Positions 35,483 through 46,373 of a stretch of DNA of 64,000 bases are shown one piece after another. Source of the stretch: Sulfurospirillum sp. (GTDB lineage Bacteria; Campylobacterota; Campylobacteria; Campylobacterales; Arcobacteraceae); assembly GCA_030491005.1 (NCBI GenBank), contig JAKZMJ010000021.1, forward strand, positions 1 through 64,000, written 5' to 3'. The translations under genes and the position numbers were made by a program. Under the pieces are notes generated by a model. The model was given only the letters and a program-made list of their open reading frames with translations, ran no database searches and was not told the DNA's origin. The stretch's first letter is position 1. Each line of letters begins with the position of its first letter.

Positions 35483-37361
35483 TTCTTTAATCGTATGGAT
35501 TATATTAGCACCATTATTTGGAGCTATTTTAAATGCAGGTTTTTATTTTTACCATATCAAGCAAAAAGCTGTCTCACAATTAACATTTTCAATCATTGGG
35601 ATAGGAAGCCCCCTACTTGCATTTTTAATTACTTTAAGTATTTTTTTAGATATGAATGAAACGAATACAATTTATACTCAAACTTTATTTACTTGGTTAG
35701 ATATAGACAAATTACATATTTCAATGGGTTTCTTAGCAGATAAATTATCTATTTTTATGTCAATGTTCATAAGTTTTGTGGGTTTATTAATTCATATTTA
35801 TGCCATTGGTTATATGAAAGGTGATAAAGGTTTTGGTAAGTTTTTTGCTTATTTTAATTTATTTTTAGCCTCTATGTTAATTTTAGTACTTGCAGATAAT
35901 CCAATCATTTTATTTATTGGTTGGGAAGGTGTTGGTTTATGTTCTTATTTATTAATTTCATTTTATTATTCAAATAAAGACAATGTAATTGCTGGAAATA
36001 AAGCTTTTATTGTAAATAGAATAGGAGATTTTGGTTTTTTACTAGGTATTGTTACTTTATTCTTTGCTTTAGGAGAAGTTGATTTAAATTTTACATCACT
36101 TCAAGAAAATATAAATAATGCAAGTCATGATTTATTAGTAATATCAGGTATTTTATTATTTATTGGAGCTATGGGTAAATCAGCACAAATACCTTTATAT
36201 ATCTGGTTACCAGATGCAATGGCAGGGCCTACACCAATTTCTGCTTTAATACATGCAGCAACTATGGTAACAGCTGGTGTTTATATGGTAGCAAGATTTC
36301 ATTTTCTTTACTCAAGTATTGAAGAAGTCGGATTATTTATAGCTTATCTTGGTGCATTTACTGCTCTTTTTGCTGCTATTATTGCTACAAGGCAACATGA
36401 TATAAAAAAAATACTGGCTTATTCAACAATGAGCCAGTTAGGTTATATGTTCATAGCTGTTGGTTTAGGTTTTTATAGTTCAGGCTTATTTCATGTATTT
36501 ACTCATGCTTTTTTTAAAGCTATGTTATTTATGGGTGCTGGTGGAATTATTATTGCACTACATCATGAACAAAATATTTTTAAAATTGCACAAAAAAGAG
36601 TTCAGTTACCTATTATTGCATTTACATTTTTAATAGGAGTTATCGCAATATCTGGTATTCCTCCATTTTCTGGATTCTTTTCTAAAGATGCAATTTTAGC
36701 ATCAGCTTTTCAAGAAGGTGAATATGTTATTTGGTCTATAGGATTATTTACTGCATTTTTAACGGCTTTTTATATGTTTAGATTATATTTTATTCTTTTT
36801 GTTGCACCAAATAAAAAAATAAATCAATATGTTTATACATCAAAAACTATTACTATTCCTTTGCTTGTATTAGCCATTGGTGCTTTTGGAGCTGGATTTT
36901 TAAACTTCCCTGCTATATTTGGTGGTGAGCATTTTATTGATACTTGGTTGGAACAATTAAATTCTAAAAAAATTCATATGTCCCATACAAGCGAATGGAT
37001 ATTAATGATTTTATCTGTTTGTGTAGCAAGTGCTGGTATTTATACTGCTTATAAAAAATATGCAAATTATGATGTATTTAAACCTGAAAAAGAAGATGGT
37101 TTAATTGAAAACAAATTTTATGTTGATGAATTTTTTGATAAATATTTTGTTCAAAAAAGCAAACACTTATCTAGTTTTATTGCTAATGTACTTGATACAA
37201 AAATCATTGATAAATTTATAATGAGTGTATCTTCTAATTTTATATTTTTAGGAGAAAAAATAGCACTTTTACAAAATGCTAATGTTCGATTTTACGCTTT
37301 ATTTATGCTTGCAGGAATGAGTTGTATGTTTATTTATTTATATTTTTCTTTAGGACTATAA
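35475..37361 (+). CDS. nuoL: NADH-quinone oxidoreductase subunit L
   Basis: This antiporter-like subunit is about 628 residues from a GTG at 35475 with AAAGGGG ten bases upstream. An earlier ATG at 35427 lies well inside nuoK and lacks a ribosome site. Conserved features are GWEGVGLCSYLLISFYYS (about 130-147; key Glu), YIWLPDAMAGPTPISALIHAATMV (split here as TPISALIHAATMV, about 250-262) and HAFFKAMLF (about 340-348). The C-terminal lateral helix is present. It pumps protons. Confidence 0.95.
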   Translation: MNNSLIVWIILAPLFGAILNAGFYFYHIKQKAVSQLTFSIIGIGSPLLAFLITLSIFLDMNETNTIYTQTLFTWLDIDKLHISMGFLADKLSIFMSMFISFVGLLIHIYAIGYMKGDKGFGKFFAYFNLFLASMLILVLADNPIILFIGWEGVGLCSYLLISFYYSNKDNVIAGNKAFIVNRIGDFGFLLGIVTLFFALGEVDLNFTSLQENINNASHDLLVISGILLFIGAMGKSAQIPLYIWLPDAMAGPTPISALIHAATMVTAGVYMVARFHFLYSSIEEVGLFIAYLGAFTALFAAIIATRQHDIKKILAYSTMSQLGYMFIAVGLGFYSSGLFHVFTHAFFKAMLFMGAGGIIIALHHEQNIFKIAQKRVQLPIIAFTFLIGVIAISGIPPFSGFFSKDAILASAFQEGEYVIWSIGLFTAFLTAFYMFRLYFILFVAPNKKINQYVYTSKTITIPLLVLAIGAFGAGFLNFPAIFGGEHFIDTWLEQLNSKKIHMSHTSEWILMILSVCVASAGIYTAYKKYANYDVFKPEKEDGLIENKFYVDEFFDKYFVQKSKHLSSFIANVLDTKIIDKFIMSVSSNFIFLGEKIALLQNANVRFYALFMLAGMSCMFIYLYFSLGL

Positions 37362-37362
37362 C

Positions 37363-38844
37363 ATGAGTGCTGATTCTTTATCTTTTATAATCTTTTTACC
37401 AGCTATTGTAGCTTTTATACTTATGATAAGTACAAAACATGTGGAAACAGTAAGAAATATTTCTTTTATTACTACTTTAATTATCTTATCACTTGTATTA
37501 AAAATTTATATTGAATTTGAACCAAGTGCAAGAATGCAGTTTGTTACAAATATTCCATGGATTGATTCATATGGTATAAACTATTATATTGGAGTTGATG
37601 GTTTCTCACTTACAATTTTGATGATGATAGCTATATTAATACCTACTTTGTATTTATATTTGTGGGAAGGAAGAACAAAAGGTTATTGGTTAAATCTTCT
37701 TTTAGTTCAAACAGGAGTAACTGGAACACTTCTATCTCTTGATATTATATTGTTTTACTTTTTTTGGGAAATGATGTTATTACCAGTTTTTATACTAATA
37801 GGTATTTTTGGTTATGGAAATAAAATATTTACAACTATAAAAGTAACAGTGTTTACAATGGCAGGATCCTTGCTTATGTTTATTGCTATTTTGTATTTAG
37901 GTGTTGGGTATAAAAACGAATTTGGTGTTTGGTCTTTTCAATATACTAATTTAATGCAAATAACAATATTTACATACACCGAAAAACTGCTTATGTTTTT
38001 TGCTTTTGTAAGTGCATTTGCTATAAAAATACCATTATTTCCTTTGCATACTTGGATTATGGATACATATAAAAATGCACCAACGGGAGCAGTATTTTTA
38101 CTATCTTCTATTATGGCAAAATTAGGAATTTATGCAATTGTTCGATTTATGATTCCATTTTTTCCTGATATTTATGTTGAGTTTTCTACTTGGTTTGTAT
38201 TTATTGGTTTATTTGGTTTAATATATTTTGGAATTGCTGCACTTATGCAAGATGATATTAAAAGAATGTTTGCTTATTCTTCAGCTTCACATTTGTCTTT
38301 TATAGCTGCTGGAATATTTTCACTTAATGCTTATGGAATTAATGGGGCATTGTATCTGATGATAGCTCATGCAATTGCAACAGGTGGATTGTTTTTATTA
38401 ATTGGCCTAATTCAAAGAGAAACAGGATATAAGACAATAAAAGATTTAGGCGGTATTGCAAAAAGTGCTCCAATTTTAACTTTTGTTTTTGCAATAATGC
38501 TATTTTCAAATATAGGTTTACCTGGAACTAATGGCTTTGTATCTGAATTACTAATTATTTTTGGTATATTTGAATTTAATAATAACTTAGGATACATTGC
38601 TGTGTCAACTGTTGTTATTGGAGCTTCATATATGTTGTGGATGTTTCAAAGAGCAATTTTACAAGAAAGACCACAAGGAGTATTAAAAATTAGAGATTTA
38701 AAAATGAAAGAAATCCTAGGAATTACTCCATGGATTATTTTAATTTTTTTAATGGGAATTTATCCTGATGTATTTATCAATAAATTTGAACCAACAGTAA
38801 CGCATTTTTTAAATGACATATTACAAATTGGAGCTAATAAATGA
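37363..38844 (+). CDS. nuoM: NADH-quinone oxidoreductase subunit M
   Basis: This 493-residue antiporter-like proton-pumping subunit with about 14 membrane helices has the key Glu in [17 protein letters not shown] (about 129-145), [21 protein letters not shown] (shortened: [14 protein letters not shown], about 228-241), and the conserved [10 protein letters not shown] (about 310). It starts one base after the nuoL stop and overlaps nuoN by 4 bases. Confidence 0.95.
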   Translation: MSADSLSFIIFLPAIVAFILMISTKHVETVRNISFITTLIILSLVLKIYIEFEPSARMQFVTNIPWIDSYGINYYIGVDGFSLTILMMIAILIPTLYLYLWEGRTKGYWLNLLLVQTGVTGTLLSLDIILFYFFWEMMLLPVFILIGIFGYGNKIFTTIKVTVFTMAGSLLMFIAILYLGVGYKNEFGVWSFQYTNLMQITIFTYTEKLLMFFAFVSAFAIKIPLFPLHTWIMDTYKNAPTGAVFLLSSIMAKLGIYAIVRFMIPFFPDIYVEFSTWFVFIGLFGLIYFGIAALMQDDIKRMFAYSSASHLSFIAAGIFSLNAYGINGALYLMIAHAIATGGLFLLIGLIQRETGYKTIKDLGGIAKSAPILTFVFAIMLFSNIGLPGTNGFVSELLIIFGIFEFNNNLGYIAVSTVVIGASYMLWMFQRAILQERPQGVLKIRDLKMKEILGITPWIILIFLMGIYPDVFINKFEPTVTHFLNDILQIGANK

Positions 38845-40346
38845 GTGATTTTTTATACTTAGTACCTACTTTATTAATACTAAGTTTAGCTGTTATTATG
38901 ATGCTAATGAGCATGTATGATAAATATTCAACTAAAGATTATATAATAGTTTCTTCTTTAACTTTAATACTTGCATTAGGATTTTCATTTTATACATTTA
39001 CTGGTTCATATTCTGTAAAACCATTTAATGATATATTTAATGATGTATTAATATTTGATACTTTTTCAAATTTTTTCCATATTTTATTAATTTTGGGAAC
39101 ACTGCTTACTTTATTAATTGGTGAGCATTATTATCAAAAAAGAGCTTATTTTAAAGGTGAATTTTTTTCTATTTTAATGTTTGCTTTATTTGGTATGATG
39201 GTATTAGCCAATTCAAATGAACTAATAACAGCATATATAGCATTAGAAATAGCCTCATTTGCCGTTTATATAATGGTGGCATTTAATACAGAAGATAATC
39301 TTAGAATTGAAGCAGTATTTAAATATCTTGTTTTAGGTGCATTTATAGGTGCATTTTATTTATTAGGTGTAGTTTTAATATATGGAGCAACACAAAGTAC
39401 AAATTTAAGTGAGATTGCTTTATTTATATCTTCTCATGAGGCAAGCGAATTAAGCTTGGTTTATATTGGAATTACATTGATTTTATTTATTTTCTTATTC
39501 AAAATTGCTGCTTTTCCTTTCCAGTCATGGGTACTTGATGTTTATCGAGGTGCACCTATGATTATTACAGCTTATATGGCATCTACATTTAAAATAGCTA
39601 TTTTTTCATTTTTCTTAAGAGCAATACTTCAAGACTTTATACCCATAATTGATTTTTGGGATAATGTTTTTTATTTTATAATTATATGTACTTTACTTTA
39701 TGGTACTTGGTTAGCAATAAATCAAAATATTGTAAAAAGAATGTTAGCAGCTTCTTCAATAGTGCATACAGGTTATGTATTAATAGCTTTCATTTCACTT
39801 GGGCAAAATATAGCTAGTGCTTATTCTATTATGTTTTATTTAATTGCATACTTATTTTCAGCACTTGGTTCTTTTGGAATTATTTCTCATATTATTTCTG
39901 AGACAAAGGTTAGAATTACTTATGATGACTTTAAAGGTTTAGGACATGAAAGACCTTTTTTAGCTGCTATGATGACAATCTTTTTATTCTCTTTAGCAGG
40001 AATTCCATCAACCATTGGTTTTATGGGAAAATTTTATGTATTTACTGAAGCAATTAATGCAGGATATGCTAGTTTAGCTATTTTAGCTATTTTTGCAACT
40101 TTTATATCAATTTATTATTATTTTAAATTAATTGCTGTTATGTACTTTTATCCTGCTCCTTTGTATTGTAGTATTGAAGGTTTTAATGATAAAAGAATTT
40201 CAACTTATGCTATAGCATTTTTAGCAATTTTGACTATTTTAGGTGGAATTGGTTCAGCTGTTGTATTTTTTGTGCCTATTTTAAATATAGATACACTTAT
40301 AGATATTACAAAAATATCAGTACAATCTTTATTTATTAAAAATTAA
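38841..40346 (+). CDS. nuoN: NADH-quinone oxidoreductase subunit N
   Basis: This 501-residue antiporter-like subunit has the key Glu in [16 protein letters not shown] (about 131-146), the Lys-containing [20 protein letters not shown] (about 222-241), and about 14 hydrophobic helices. It ends the nuo operon; a 102-base gap follows before frdC. Full length. Confidence 0.95.
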   Translation: MSDFLYLVPTLLILSLAVIMMLMSMYDKYSTKDYIIVSSLTLILALGFSFYTFTGSYSVKPFNDIFNDVLIFDTFSNFFHILLILGTLLTLLIGEHYYQKRAYFKGEFFSILMFALFGMMVLANSNELITAYIALEIASFAVYIMVAFNTEDNLRIEAVFKYLVLGAFIGAFYLLGVVLIYGATQSTNLSEIALFISSHEASELSLVYIGITLILFIFLFKIAAFPFQSWVLDVYRGAPMIITAYMASTFKIAIFSFFLRAILQDFIPIIDFWDNVFYFIIICTLLYGTWLAINQNIVKRMLAASSIVHTGYVLIAFISLGQNIASAYSIMFYLIAYLFSALGSFGIISHIISETKVRITYDDFKGLGHERPFLAAMMTIFLFSLAGIPSTIGFMGKFYVFTEAINAGYASLAILAIFATFISIYYYFKLIAVMYFYPAPLYCSIEGFNDKRISTYAIAFLAILTILGGIGSAVVFFVPILNIDTLIDITKISVQSLFIKN

Positions 40347-40410
40347 AATAATGCCTAATTATTGTACGTAGTGCTTGTTTTGTCAAATAAACATGTAAGT
40401 ATGTTTTAGT

Positions 40411-40416
40411 TAAAAT
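40411..40416 (+). promoter_or_regulatory. Candidate -10 box for frdCAB
   Basis: TAAAAT in the context TTTTAGTTAAAATACAGC lies 33 bases before the frdC ATG, in the only sizeable gap between nuoN and frdC. No -35 box is evident. Confidence 0.3.
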
Positions 40417-40448
40417 ACAGCAAATTATCTTATAAAAAAGGATGTAAA

Positions 40449-41240
40449 ATGAGTGACCTACTTGAGGGTTATTTGGGTGAAACAGTTGAACGAAAGAAAA
40501 GCAGAACACCTGCTAAGCTTGATTATATACAAAGTGCAACAGGGTTAATTTTAGGCTTATTTATGTGGGGACATATGTTATTAGTGTCATCAATTTTAAT
40601 ATCTAAAGACTTTATGTATACAATAACTAAACTATTAGAAGCTAGTTTTATTTTTGATGGAGGAAGCCCTTTATTAGTTAGTATTTCAGCTTTTGTAATA
40701 TTTGTAATATTTATTGTACACGCAGCCATGGGTTTGCGAAAATTACCTGCAAATTATAAACAATACCAAGTTATGAAAGCTCATGCAAATTATATGAACC
40801 ATGAAGACACAAAATTGTGGTTTATTCAAGCCTTTACAGGTTTTGCTATGTTTTTTTTAGGTTCTATTCATTTATATATCATGATGACAAATTCAGATGC
40901 AATAGGTCCGTATGCAAGTGCAGATAGAGTATGGTCAAATTGGATGTGGCCTTTATATATTCTTTTATTATTAGCAGTTGAATTCCATGGAACAATTGGA
41001 CTTTATAGACTCTGTATTAAGTGGGGTTGGTTTGATGGCAAAGACCCAAAAGCAAATAGAATTAGACTTAAGAAAATAAAAAAAGGTCTTACTTGGTTTT
41101 TCCTTATTTTAGGTTTTACAACATTAGCAGCTTATATGAAAATAGGAATGGATCATGCTAATGCTGGAAAAGTAGGTGAAAGATATCAACCAAGTGCAAA
41201 AGTTATTCAGATGAAAATAACGCAAGGGAGATTAGCATAA
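40449..41240 (+). CDS. frdC: Fumarate reductase cytochrome b subunit
   Basis: This 263-residue membrane anchor is of the Wolinella di-haem type, with five membrane helices. Candidate haem ligands are His in WGHMLLVSS (about 41), [10 protein letters not shown] (about 91), GSIHLYIM (about 141) and [10 protein letters not shown] (about 180). It exchanges electrons between menaquinone and the FrdAB head. The stop overlaps frdA by one base. The order C-A-B is that of epsilon-type quinol:fumarate reductase; it may also work as succinate dehydrogenase. Confidence 0.9.
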   Translation: MSDLLEGYLGETVERKKSRTPAKLDYIQSATGLILGLFMWGHMLLVSSILISKDFMYTITKLLEASFIFDGGSPLLVSISAFVIFVIFIVHAAMGLRKLPANYKQYQVMKAHANYMNHEDTKLWFIQAFTGFAMFFLGSIHLYIMMTNSDAIGPYASADRVWSNWMWPLYILLLLAVEFHGTIGLYRLCIKWGWFDGKDPKANRIRLKKIKKGLTWFFLILGFTTLAAYMKIGMDHANAGKVGERYQPSAKVIQMKITQGRLA

Positions 41241-43228
41241 TGAAAATTACTTATTGTGATGCTTTAGTTATTGGTGGAGGACTAGCTGGTTTAAGAGCTG
41301 CAGTTGCTGCCCAAACAAAAGGCTTAAATACTATTGTATTATCTTTAGTTCCTGTTAAAAGATCCCATAGTGCAGCAGCACAAGGGGGAATGCAAGCATC
41401 TTTAGGAAATTCTAAGATGTCCCAAGGGGATAATGAAGATTTACACTTTGCTGATACAGTAAAAGGAAGCGACTGGGGTTGTGATCAAGAAGTAGCACGT
41501 ATGTTTGTTCATACTGCTCCTAAAGCAATACGAGAGTTAGCTTCTTGGGGTGTTCCTTGGAGTAGAATACGTGAAGGTTCAAGAGAAGCTGTTATAAATG
41601 CAAAAAAAACAACTATAACTGAAGATGCTGATGTTCATGGTTTAATAACTTCAAGAGATTTTGGAGGGACTAAAAAATGGAGAACTTGTTATACTGCTGA
41701 TGCAACAGGACATACTATGTTGTTTGGAGTTGCTAATGAGGCTTTAAAAATAAATGTTGATATAAGAGATAGAAAAGAAGCTATTTCACTTATTCATGAA
41801 AATAACCGTTGTTATGGTGCAATTGTGCGAGATTTAATTACAGGTGAGCTTGAAGCTTATGTTTCAAAAGGTACTTGTATTGCTACAGGTGGTTATGGAA
41901 GAGTTTATAAACAAACTACAAATGCAGTTATTTGTGAGGGAATTGGAGCAGCAATTGCCCTTGAAACTGGAATAGCAACTTTAGGAAATATGGAAGCCGT
42001 TCAATTTCATCCAACACCAATAGTACCATCTGGTATTTTATTAACTGAAGGTTGTAGAGGTGATGGTGGTATTTTAAGAGATGTTGATGGACATAGATTT
42101 ATGCCAGATTATGAGCCTGAGAAAAAAGAGTTAGCATCAAGAGATGTTGTTTCAAGAAGAATGATTGAGCATATTAGAAATGGTAAAGGAGTACCCTCTC
42201 CTTATGGTGATCATATATGGTTAGATATTTCTATTTTAGGAAGAGAACATATTGAAAAAAATCTAAGAGATGTACAAGAAATTTGTCAAATTTTTAATGG
42301 AATAGATCCAGCTGATGAGGGTAAAAAAGGATGGGCTCCTGTTTTACCAATGCAACATTATTCAATGGGTGGAATTCGTACTAAAAAAACAGGGGAATCT
42401 CAAAAACTATCTGGTCTTTTTGCCTGTGGTGAAGTGTCTTGTTGGGATATGCACGGGTTTAATAGACTTGGAGGAAATAGTGTTTCTGAAACTGTGGTTG
42501 CTGGTATGATTATAGGAAATTATTTTGCCGATTATTGTTTAGAAAATGATATCACAATAGTAACTAATAGCGTTCAAAAAGCTCTTGATACTCAAGATAA
42601 TTACCTTAATGAAATTTTAGCTTATAATGGAAAAGAAGATATCTTTAAAATTAAAAATACTATGCAAAAATTAATGGATGAAAAAGTTGGTATTTTTAGA
42701 GATGGTATTAAATTAGAACAAGCTGTTAATGAACTTGAAGATTTATTGAAAAAAACAAAAGAAATTTCTATTAAATCCAAGCAAAGATCTGGAAACCCCG
42801 AACTTGAAGAAGCATATAGAGTTCCTAAAATGCTTAAAATTGCTCTTTGTGTAGCAAAAGGTGCAAAAGAGAGAACAGAATCAAGAGGAGCTCACTATAG
42901 AGAAGATTTCTTAAAAAGAGATGATGCTTCTTGGTTAAAACGAACACTAACTTATTGGGCAAAACCAACAGATACACTTCCTAGTATTATATATGAAGAT
43001 ATTGATATTATGAGTATGGAAATGCCTCCTGCATTTAGAGGATATGGTGCAAAAGGCATGATAATTGAAAATGACTTAAGTGCGAAAAGACAAGAAGCAG
43101 TTGATGAACTAACAGAAAAGATGAAAAATGATGGTAAAAATAGACATGAAATTCAAGATGCTTTAATGTCTTTTGATTTACCTATGAATTATAAGCAACT
43201 AAATGAAAGAGTAGGAGATAAATCATGA
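41240..43228 (+). CDS. frdA: Fumarate reductase flavoprotein subunit
   Basis: This 662-residue subunit has FAD-binding [14 protein letters not shown] (about 12-25), the covalent FAD histidine in [14 protein letters not shown] (about 41-54), active-site [10 protein letters not shown] (about 270-279) and the capping and substrate region HPTPI (about 256-260). [14 protein letters not shown] (about 411-424) completes the FAD site. It interconverts fumarate and succinate. It overlaps frdB by 4 bases. Confidence 0.95.
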   Translation: MKITYCDALVIGGGLAGLRAAVAAQTKGLNTIVLSLVPVKRSHSAAAQGGMQASLGNSKMSQGDNEDLHFADTVKGSDWGCDQEVARMFVHTAPKAIRELASWGVPWSRIREGSREAVINAKKTTITEDADVHGLITSRDFGGTKKWRTCYTADATGHTMLFGVANEALKINVDIRDRKEAISLIHENNRCYGAIVRDLITGELEAYVSKGTCIATGGYGRVYKQTTNAVICEGIGAAIALETGIATLGNMEAVQFHPTPIVPSGILLTEGCRGDGGILRDVDGHRFMPDYEPEKKELASRDVVSRRMIEHIRNGKGVPSPYGDHIWLDISILGREHIEKNLRDVQEICQIFNGIDPADEGKKGWAPVLPMQHYSMGGIRTKKTGESQKLSGLFACGEVSCWDMHGFNRLGGNSVSETVVAGMIIGNYFADYCLENDITIVTNSVQKALDTQDNYLNEILAYNGKEDIFKIKNTMQKLMDEKVGIFRDGIKLEQAVNELEDLLKKTKEISIKSKQRSGNPELEEAYRVPKMLKIALCVAKGAKERTESRGAHYREDFLKRDDASWLKRTLTYWAKPTDTLPSIIYEDIDIMSMEMPPAFRGYGAKGMIIENDLSAKRQEAVDELTEKMKNDGKNRHEIQDALMSFDLPMNYKQLNERVGDKS

Positions 43229-43956
43229 GTATTGCAAAAGGTAGAGAAGTAACTGTATCAGTACTTAAGTTTAATCCAAGATCAAAAATTTCAAAACCTC
43301 ATTTTGTAGATTATAAACTAGAAGAAACACCAGGTATGACATTATTTATAGCTTTAACGCATATAAGAGAAAACTTTGATCCTGATTTATCTTTTGATTT
43401 TGTTTGTCGTGCTGGAATTTGTGGTTCCTGTGGTATGGTTGTAAATGGTAAACCAGCACTTGCTTGTAGAACTTTAATAGCAAATTATCCTGATGGTAAA
43501 TTAACTTTAATGCCAATGCCTGCATTTGAACTTATAAAAGATTTATCAGTAAATACTGGCCGCTGGATGGACGATATGAGTAAAAAAGTTGAATCTTGGA
43601 TTGTTACAAATAAAGAAGTTGATATAAGTAAAATAGAAGAAAAAGTAGATCCTGATATTGCAGATCAAACTTTTGAACTTGATCGTTGTATTGAGTGTGG
43701 TATTTGTGTAGCATCTTGTGGAACTAAACTTATGCGTCCTGATTTTGTAGGTGCAGTTGGACTTAATAGAGTTGCACGATTTGAGATAGATCCTCATGAT
43801 GAAAGAACGGCTGATGATTTTTATGAATTAGTTGGTGATGATGACGGAATTTTTGGTTGTATGTCTTTACTTGCTTGTGAAGATCATTGTCCAAAACATT
43901 TACCATTACAAAATAAAATTGCATATTTACGAAGAAAACTAGTAGCACTTAAATAA
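43225..43956 (+). CDS. frdB: Fumarate reductase iron-sulfur subunit
   Basis: This 243-residue subunit has the [2Fe-2S] ligands [11 protein letters not shown] with a distal Cys in ALAC (about 61-81), the [4Fe-4S] motif [11 protein letters not shown] (about 154-164), and the [3Fe-4S] part [12 protein letters not shown] (about 211-222). It connects FrdA to the haem subunit. A strong hairpin terminator follows. Confidence 0.95.
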   Translation: MSIAKGREVTVSVLKFNPRSKISKPHFVDYKLEETPGMTLFIALTHIRENFDPDLSFDFVCRAGICGSCGMVVNGKPALACRTLIANYPDGKLTLMPMPAFELIKDLSVNTGRWMDDMSKKVESWIVTNKEVDISKIEEKVDPDIADQTFELDRCIECGICVASCGTKLMRPDFVGAVGLNRVARFEIDPHDERTADDFYELVGDDDGIFGCMSLLACEDHCPKHLPLQNKIAYLRRKLVALK

Positions 43957-43974
43957 TATATAAGTTAAGTAACA

Positions 43975-44008
43975 AAAAAGTTAATTACTCGTGTAATTAA
44001 CTTTTTGT
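43975..44008 (+). terminator. Rho-independent terminator after frdB
   Basis: A perfect 14-bp stem, AAAAAGTTAATTAC / GTAATTAACTTTTT, with a TCGT loop and a T-rich right arm, lies 18 bases after the frdB stop. The A/T arms suggest it could terminate in both directions. Confidence 0.75.
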
Positions 44009-44030
44009 ATTTTTACATTGGAGATTATAT

Positions 44031-46373
44031 TTGAGTTTAGCAAATGATTATTTTTTATTATATCATGGTAAAGAATTTAAAAATGATATAAAGTTTACTA
44101 TATTAAAAGATAATCAAGATTTGGATGATTTTTTTTCTATTCTTTCATTAATATTAAGTATTACAAGAAAAAATTATGACAAAATTCTTACTTTAAATTC
44201 TTTTAAAATTTTATTAAAAAAAATCATAAATCAAGATATTAAAAATTTAGAAGATTTAAATATCTTACAATATTGTTTAATAGAAGATATAACTTCACAA
44301 ATACAAGAAGATGAAATAAGTAAACTACATAATGCCTTTGAGTATTTAAAAAGTGAAAAGATTTTATCAGAAAATAACTATCATAAACTATTGTCTTTAT
44401 TTGATCCAAAAGAGTTAAATATTTATAAAGAAATTGATTTTAAAGAAGAGCCAAATATAGAAAATACCTTAGGCTTTAAAGACACAAAAAAAGAACTTGA
44501 ATATCTAATATTAGAATTAAAAGATTTATTTTCTTCAAAATCTTATATTGATGACTTAACCAAAACATATGAATATTTAAATAATCAAAAATTTTCCATA
44601 GGAATAACTGGTGTTATGAATGCTGGAAAATCTACTTTATTAAATGCTTTAATGGGGCAAGAACTTTTAGGAAGTTCAGTAGTTCCTGAAACTGCAAATC
44701 TAACTATTATTAAATATGCAAAAAAGCAAAGTGCTAAAGTATTTTATTGGAATAAAGAGCAATGGGCAAAAATAGAAAAAAGTGCTAAAGACATTTCTTC
44801 TATTAAAGAATTTGTAAAAGAAACAAAAGAAATATTTAAAGATAATTTAGACTCTATTATAAAAGAAGACTCTTATTTTGAAGATATTGATATTTATAAT
44901 TTATCATCATATACATCAGCTAAAAATAGTAATAAAAAATGTAATTTAGTTAAATATATAGAATTAAAATCAAACCTAGCTTTTTTAAGTAATGGTATAG
45001 AAATAGTAGATACTCCAGGACTTGATGACCCCGTAATTCAAAGAGAAGAAATAACAAAAGAGTATATAGCACAATGTGATTTATTGCTTCATTTAATGAA
45101 TGTAAGCCAAAGTGCAACACTAAAAGATATTGAATTTATAATTGATGCAATACTGTATCAAAATATTACAAAACTATTAATAGTAATTACAAGAGCCGAT
45201 ACTGTGTCAAAAGAGCAATTAGAAGAAGTAATTTCTTATACAAAATCTTCAATAAAAGCACAGCTAGAAGCAAGTAATAAAGATAATAAACTAGATTTTA
45301 TTTTACAAAGTATAAAATTTATTCCAATATCTGGGAAAATGGCACTTTATCATAGAATAGGTAAAAGCAAAGAAGCTATTAATTTAGGCTATCCTTTAGA
45401 AAAAACTGGTATTTTAGATATTGAAGAGTATTTAAATGAAACATTGTTTAGTAATAATTCATCAAAATGTGACCTTATCATTCAAAGTTCAAAAACAAAA
45501 ATATCAAAAATAATTCAAAAAGAATTAGATTCATTGCATTATGAACTTATTTTATTAGCAAAGAATAAAGAAGAATTAAAACAAAACTTAATTGACTTTG
45601 AGGAAGAAAAAAATAAAAAAAATAAAATATTTTATAATATGAATGAAGATATTAAAGCATACAAACTAGATTGTGAAAACTATATAATAAAACTTCAAAC
45701 ATTTTTAGACAATGAACTTCTTGATTTACAAAATATTATAAAACAAAGAGTTTTTAGCGATGTTCGTTATAGCTTTGAAAAAACAAAACAAAAACCAAAA
45801 TCTTCAAGAATTAAAATCATTATACAAACAGCTATTAATGATGGTATCATTGATATTATAAGAGATTTTAGATATAAATTTATTAAAAAATCACAAAGTA
45901 TAGGTGAAATTTGTGAGCAAAAGTACCAAGAATATGGTTTTACTCTTGGACATAAAAATGATAACTTTGATGCACTTACTTTTTTTAAAGATGATTTTAA
46001 AAATGGTTTTTTAACATCTTCTAATGAGATATTAATATCTAAGATTATAAATGAAGTTTCAAAAAGTAAAAGTAAGACATTGAATGAATTTGATTTAAAA
46101 ATTCAAGTTTGCATACAAGATGAATTTTTAAATATAGATTCTAATGTAAAAACAAAAGCAAATACCTTATCTATGCTTTTAATAAAAAAATTCTTTACTA
46201 AACTTGCAGAACCTTTAAAAACTTTTGAAGAACAAGTATTAAATGATGAGAAAATATTACAAAAACAAATAAGTTTATTTGATGATAATGAAATAAATAA
46301 AGAAACATTAAAATTAGAAGTGCATAAAAAAATAAAAAAACTAGAATTAATAAACAAAGGTCTTCTTTTATGA
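44031..46373 (+). CDS. Dynamin-like GTPase (first of pair)
   Basis: This 780-residue protein has a G domain in the middle: P-loop GVMNAGKSTLLN (about 197-208), switch Thr in VPETANLTII (about 222-231), DTPGLDD (about 328-334) and the specificity segment TRAD (about 387-390). An N-terminal helical part of about 180 residues precedes it and a long coiled-coil stalk follows. Bacterial dynamin-like proteins bind and remodel membranes. The position after frdB, paired with a second such gene, matches Cj0411/Cj0412 of C. jejuni, which form a heterotetramer. The start is a TTG; no ATG fits better. Overlaps the next gene by 4 bases. Confidence 0.85.
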   Translation: MSLANDYFLLYHGKEFKNDIKFTILKDNQDLDDFFSILSLILSITRKNYDKILTLNSFKILLKKIINQDIKNLEDLNILQYCLIEDITSQIQEDEISKLHNAFEYLKSEKILSENNYHKLLSLFDPKELNIYKEIDFKEEPNIENTLGFKDTKKELEYLILELKDLFSSKSYIDDLTKTYEYLNNQKFSIGITGVMNAGKSTLLNALMGQELLGSSVVPETANLTIIKYAKKQSAKVFYWNKEQWAKIEKSAKDISSIKEFVKETKEIFKDNLDSIIKEDSYFEDIDIYNLSSYTSAKNSNKKCNLVKYIELKSNLAFLSNGIEIVDTPGLDDPVIQREEITKEYIAQCDLLLHLMNVSQSATLKDIEFIIDAILYQNITKLLIVITRADTVSKEQLEEVISYTKSSIKAQLEASNKDNKLDFILQSIKFIPISGKMALYHRIGKSKEAINLGYPLEKTGILDIEEYLNETLFSNNSSKCDLIIQSSKTKISKIIQKELDSLHYELILLAKNKEELKQNLIDFEEEKNKKNKIFYNMNEDIKAYKLDCENYIIKLQTFLDNELLDLQNIIKQRVFSDVRYSFEKTKQKPKSSRIKIIIQTAINDGIIDIIRDFRYKFIKKSQSIGEICEQKYQEYGFTLGHKNDNFDALTFFKDDFKNGFLTSSNEILISKIINEVSKSKSKTLNEFDLKIQVCIQDEFLNIDSNVKTKANTLSMLLIKKFFTKLAEPLKTFEEQVLNDEKILQKQISLFDDNEINKETLKLEVHKKIKKLELINKGLLL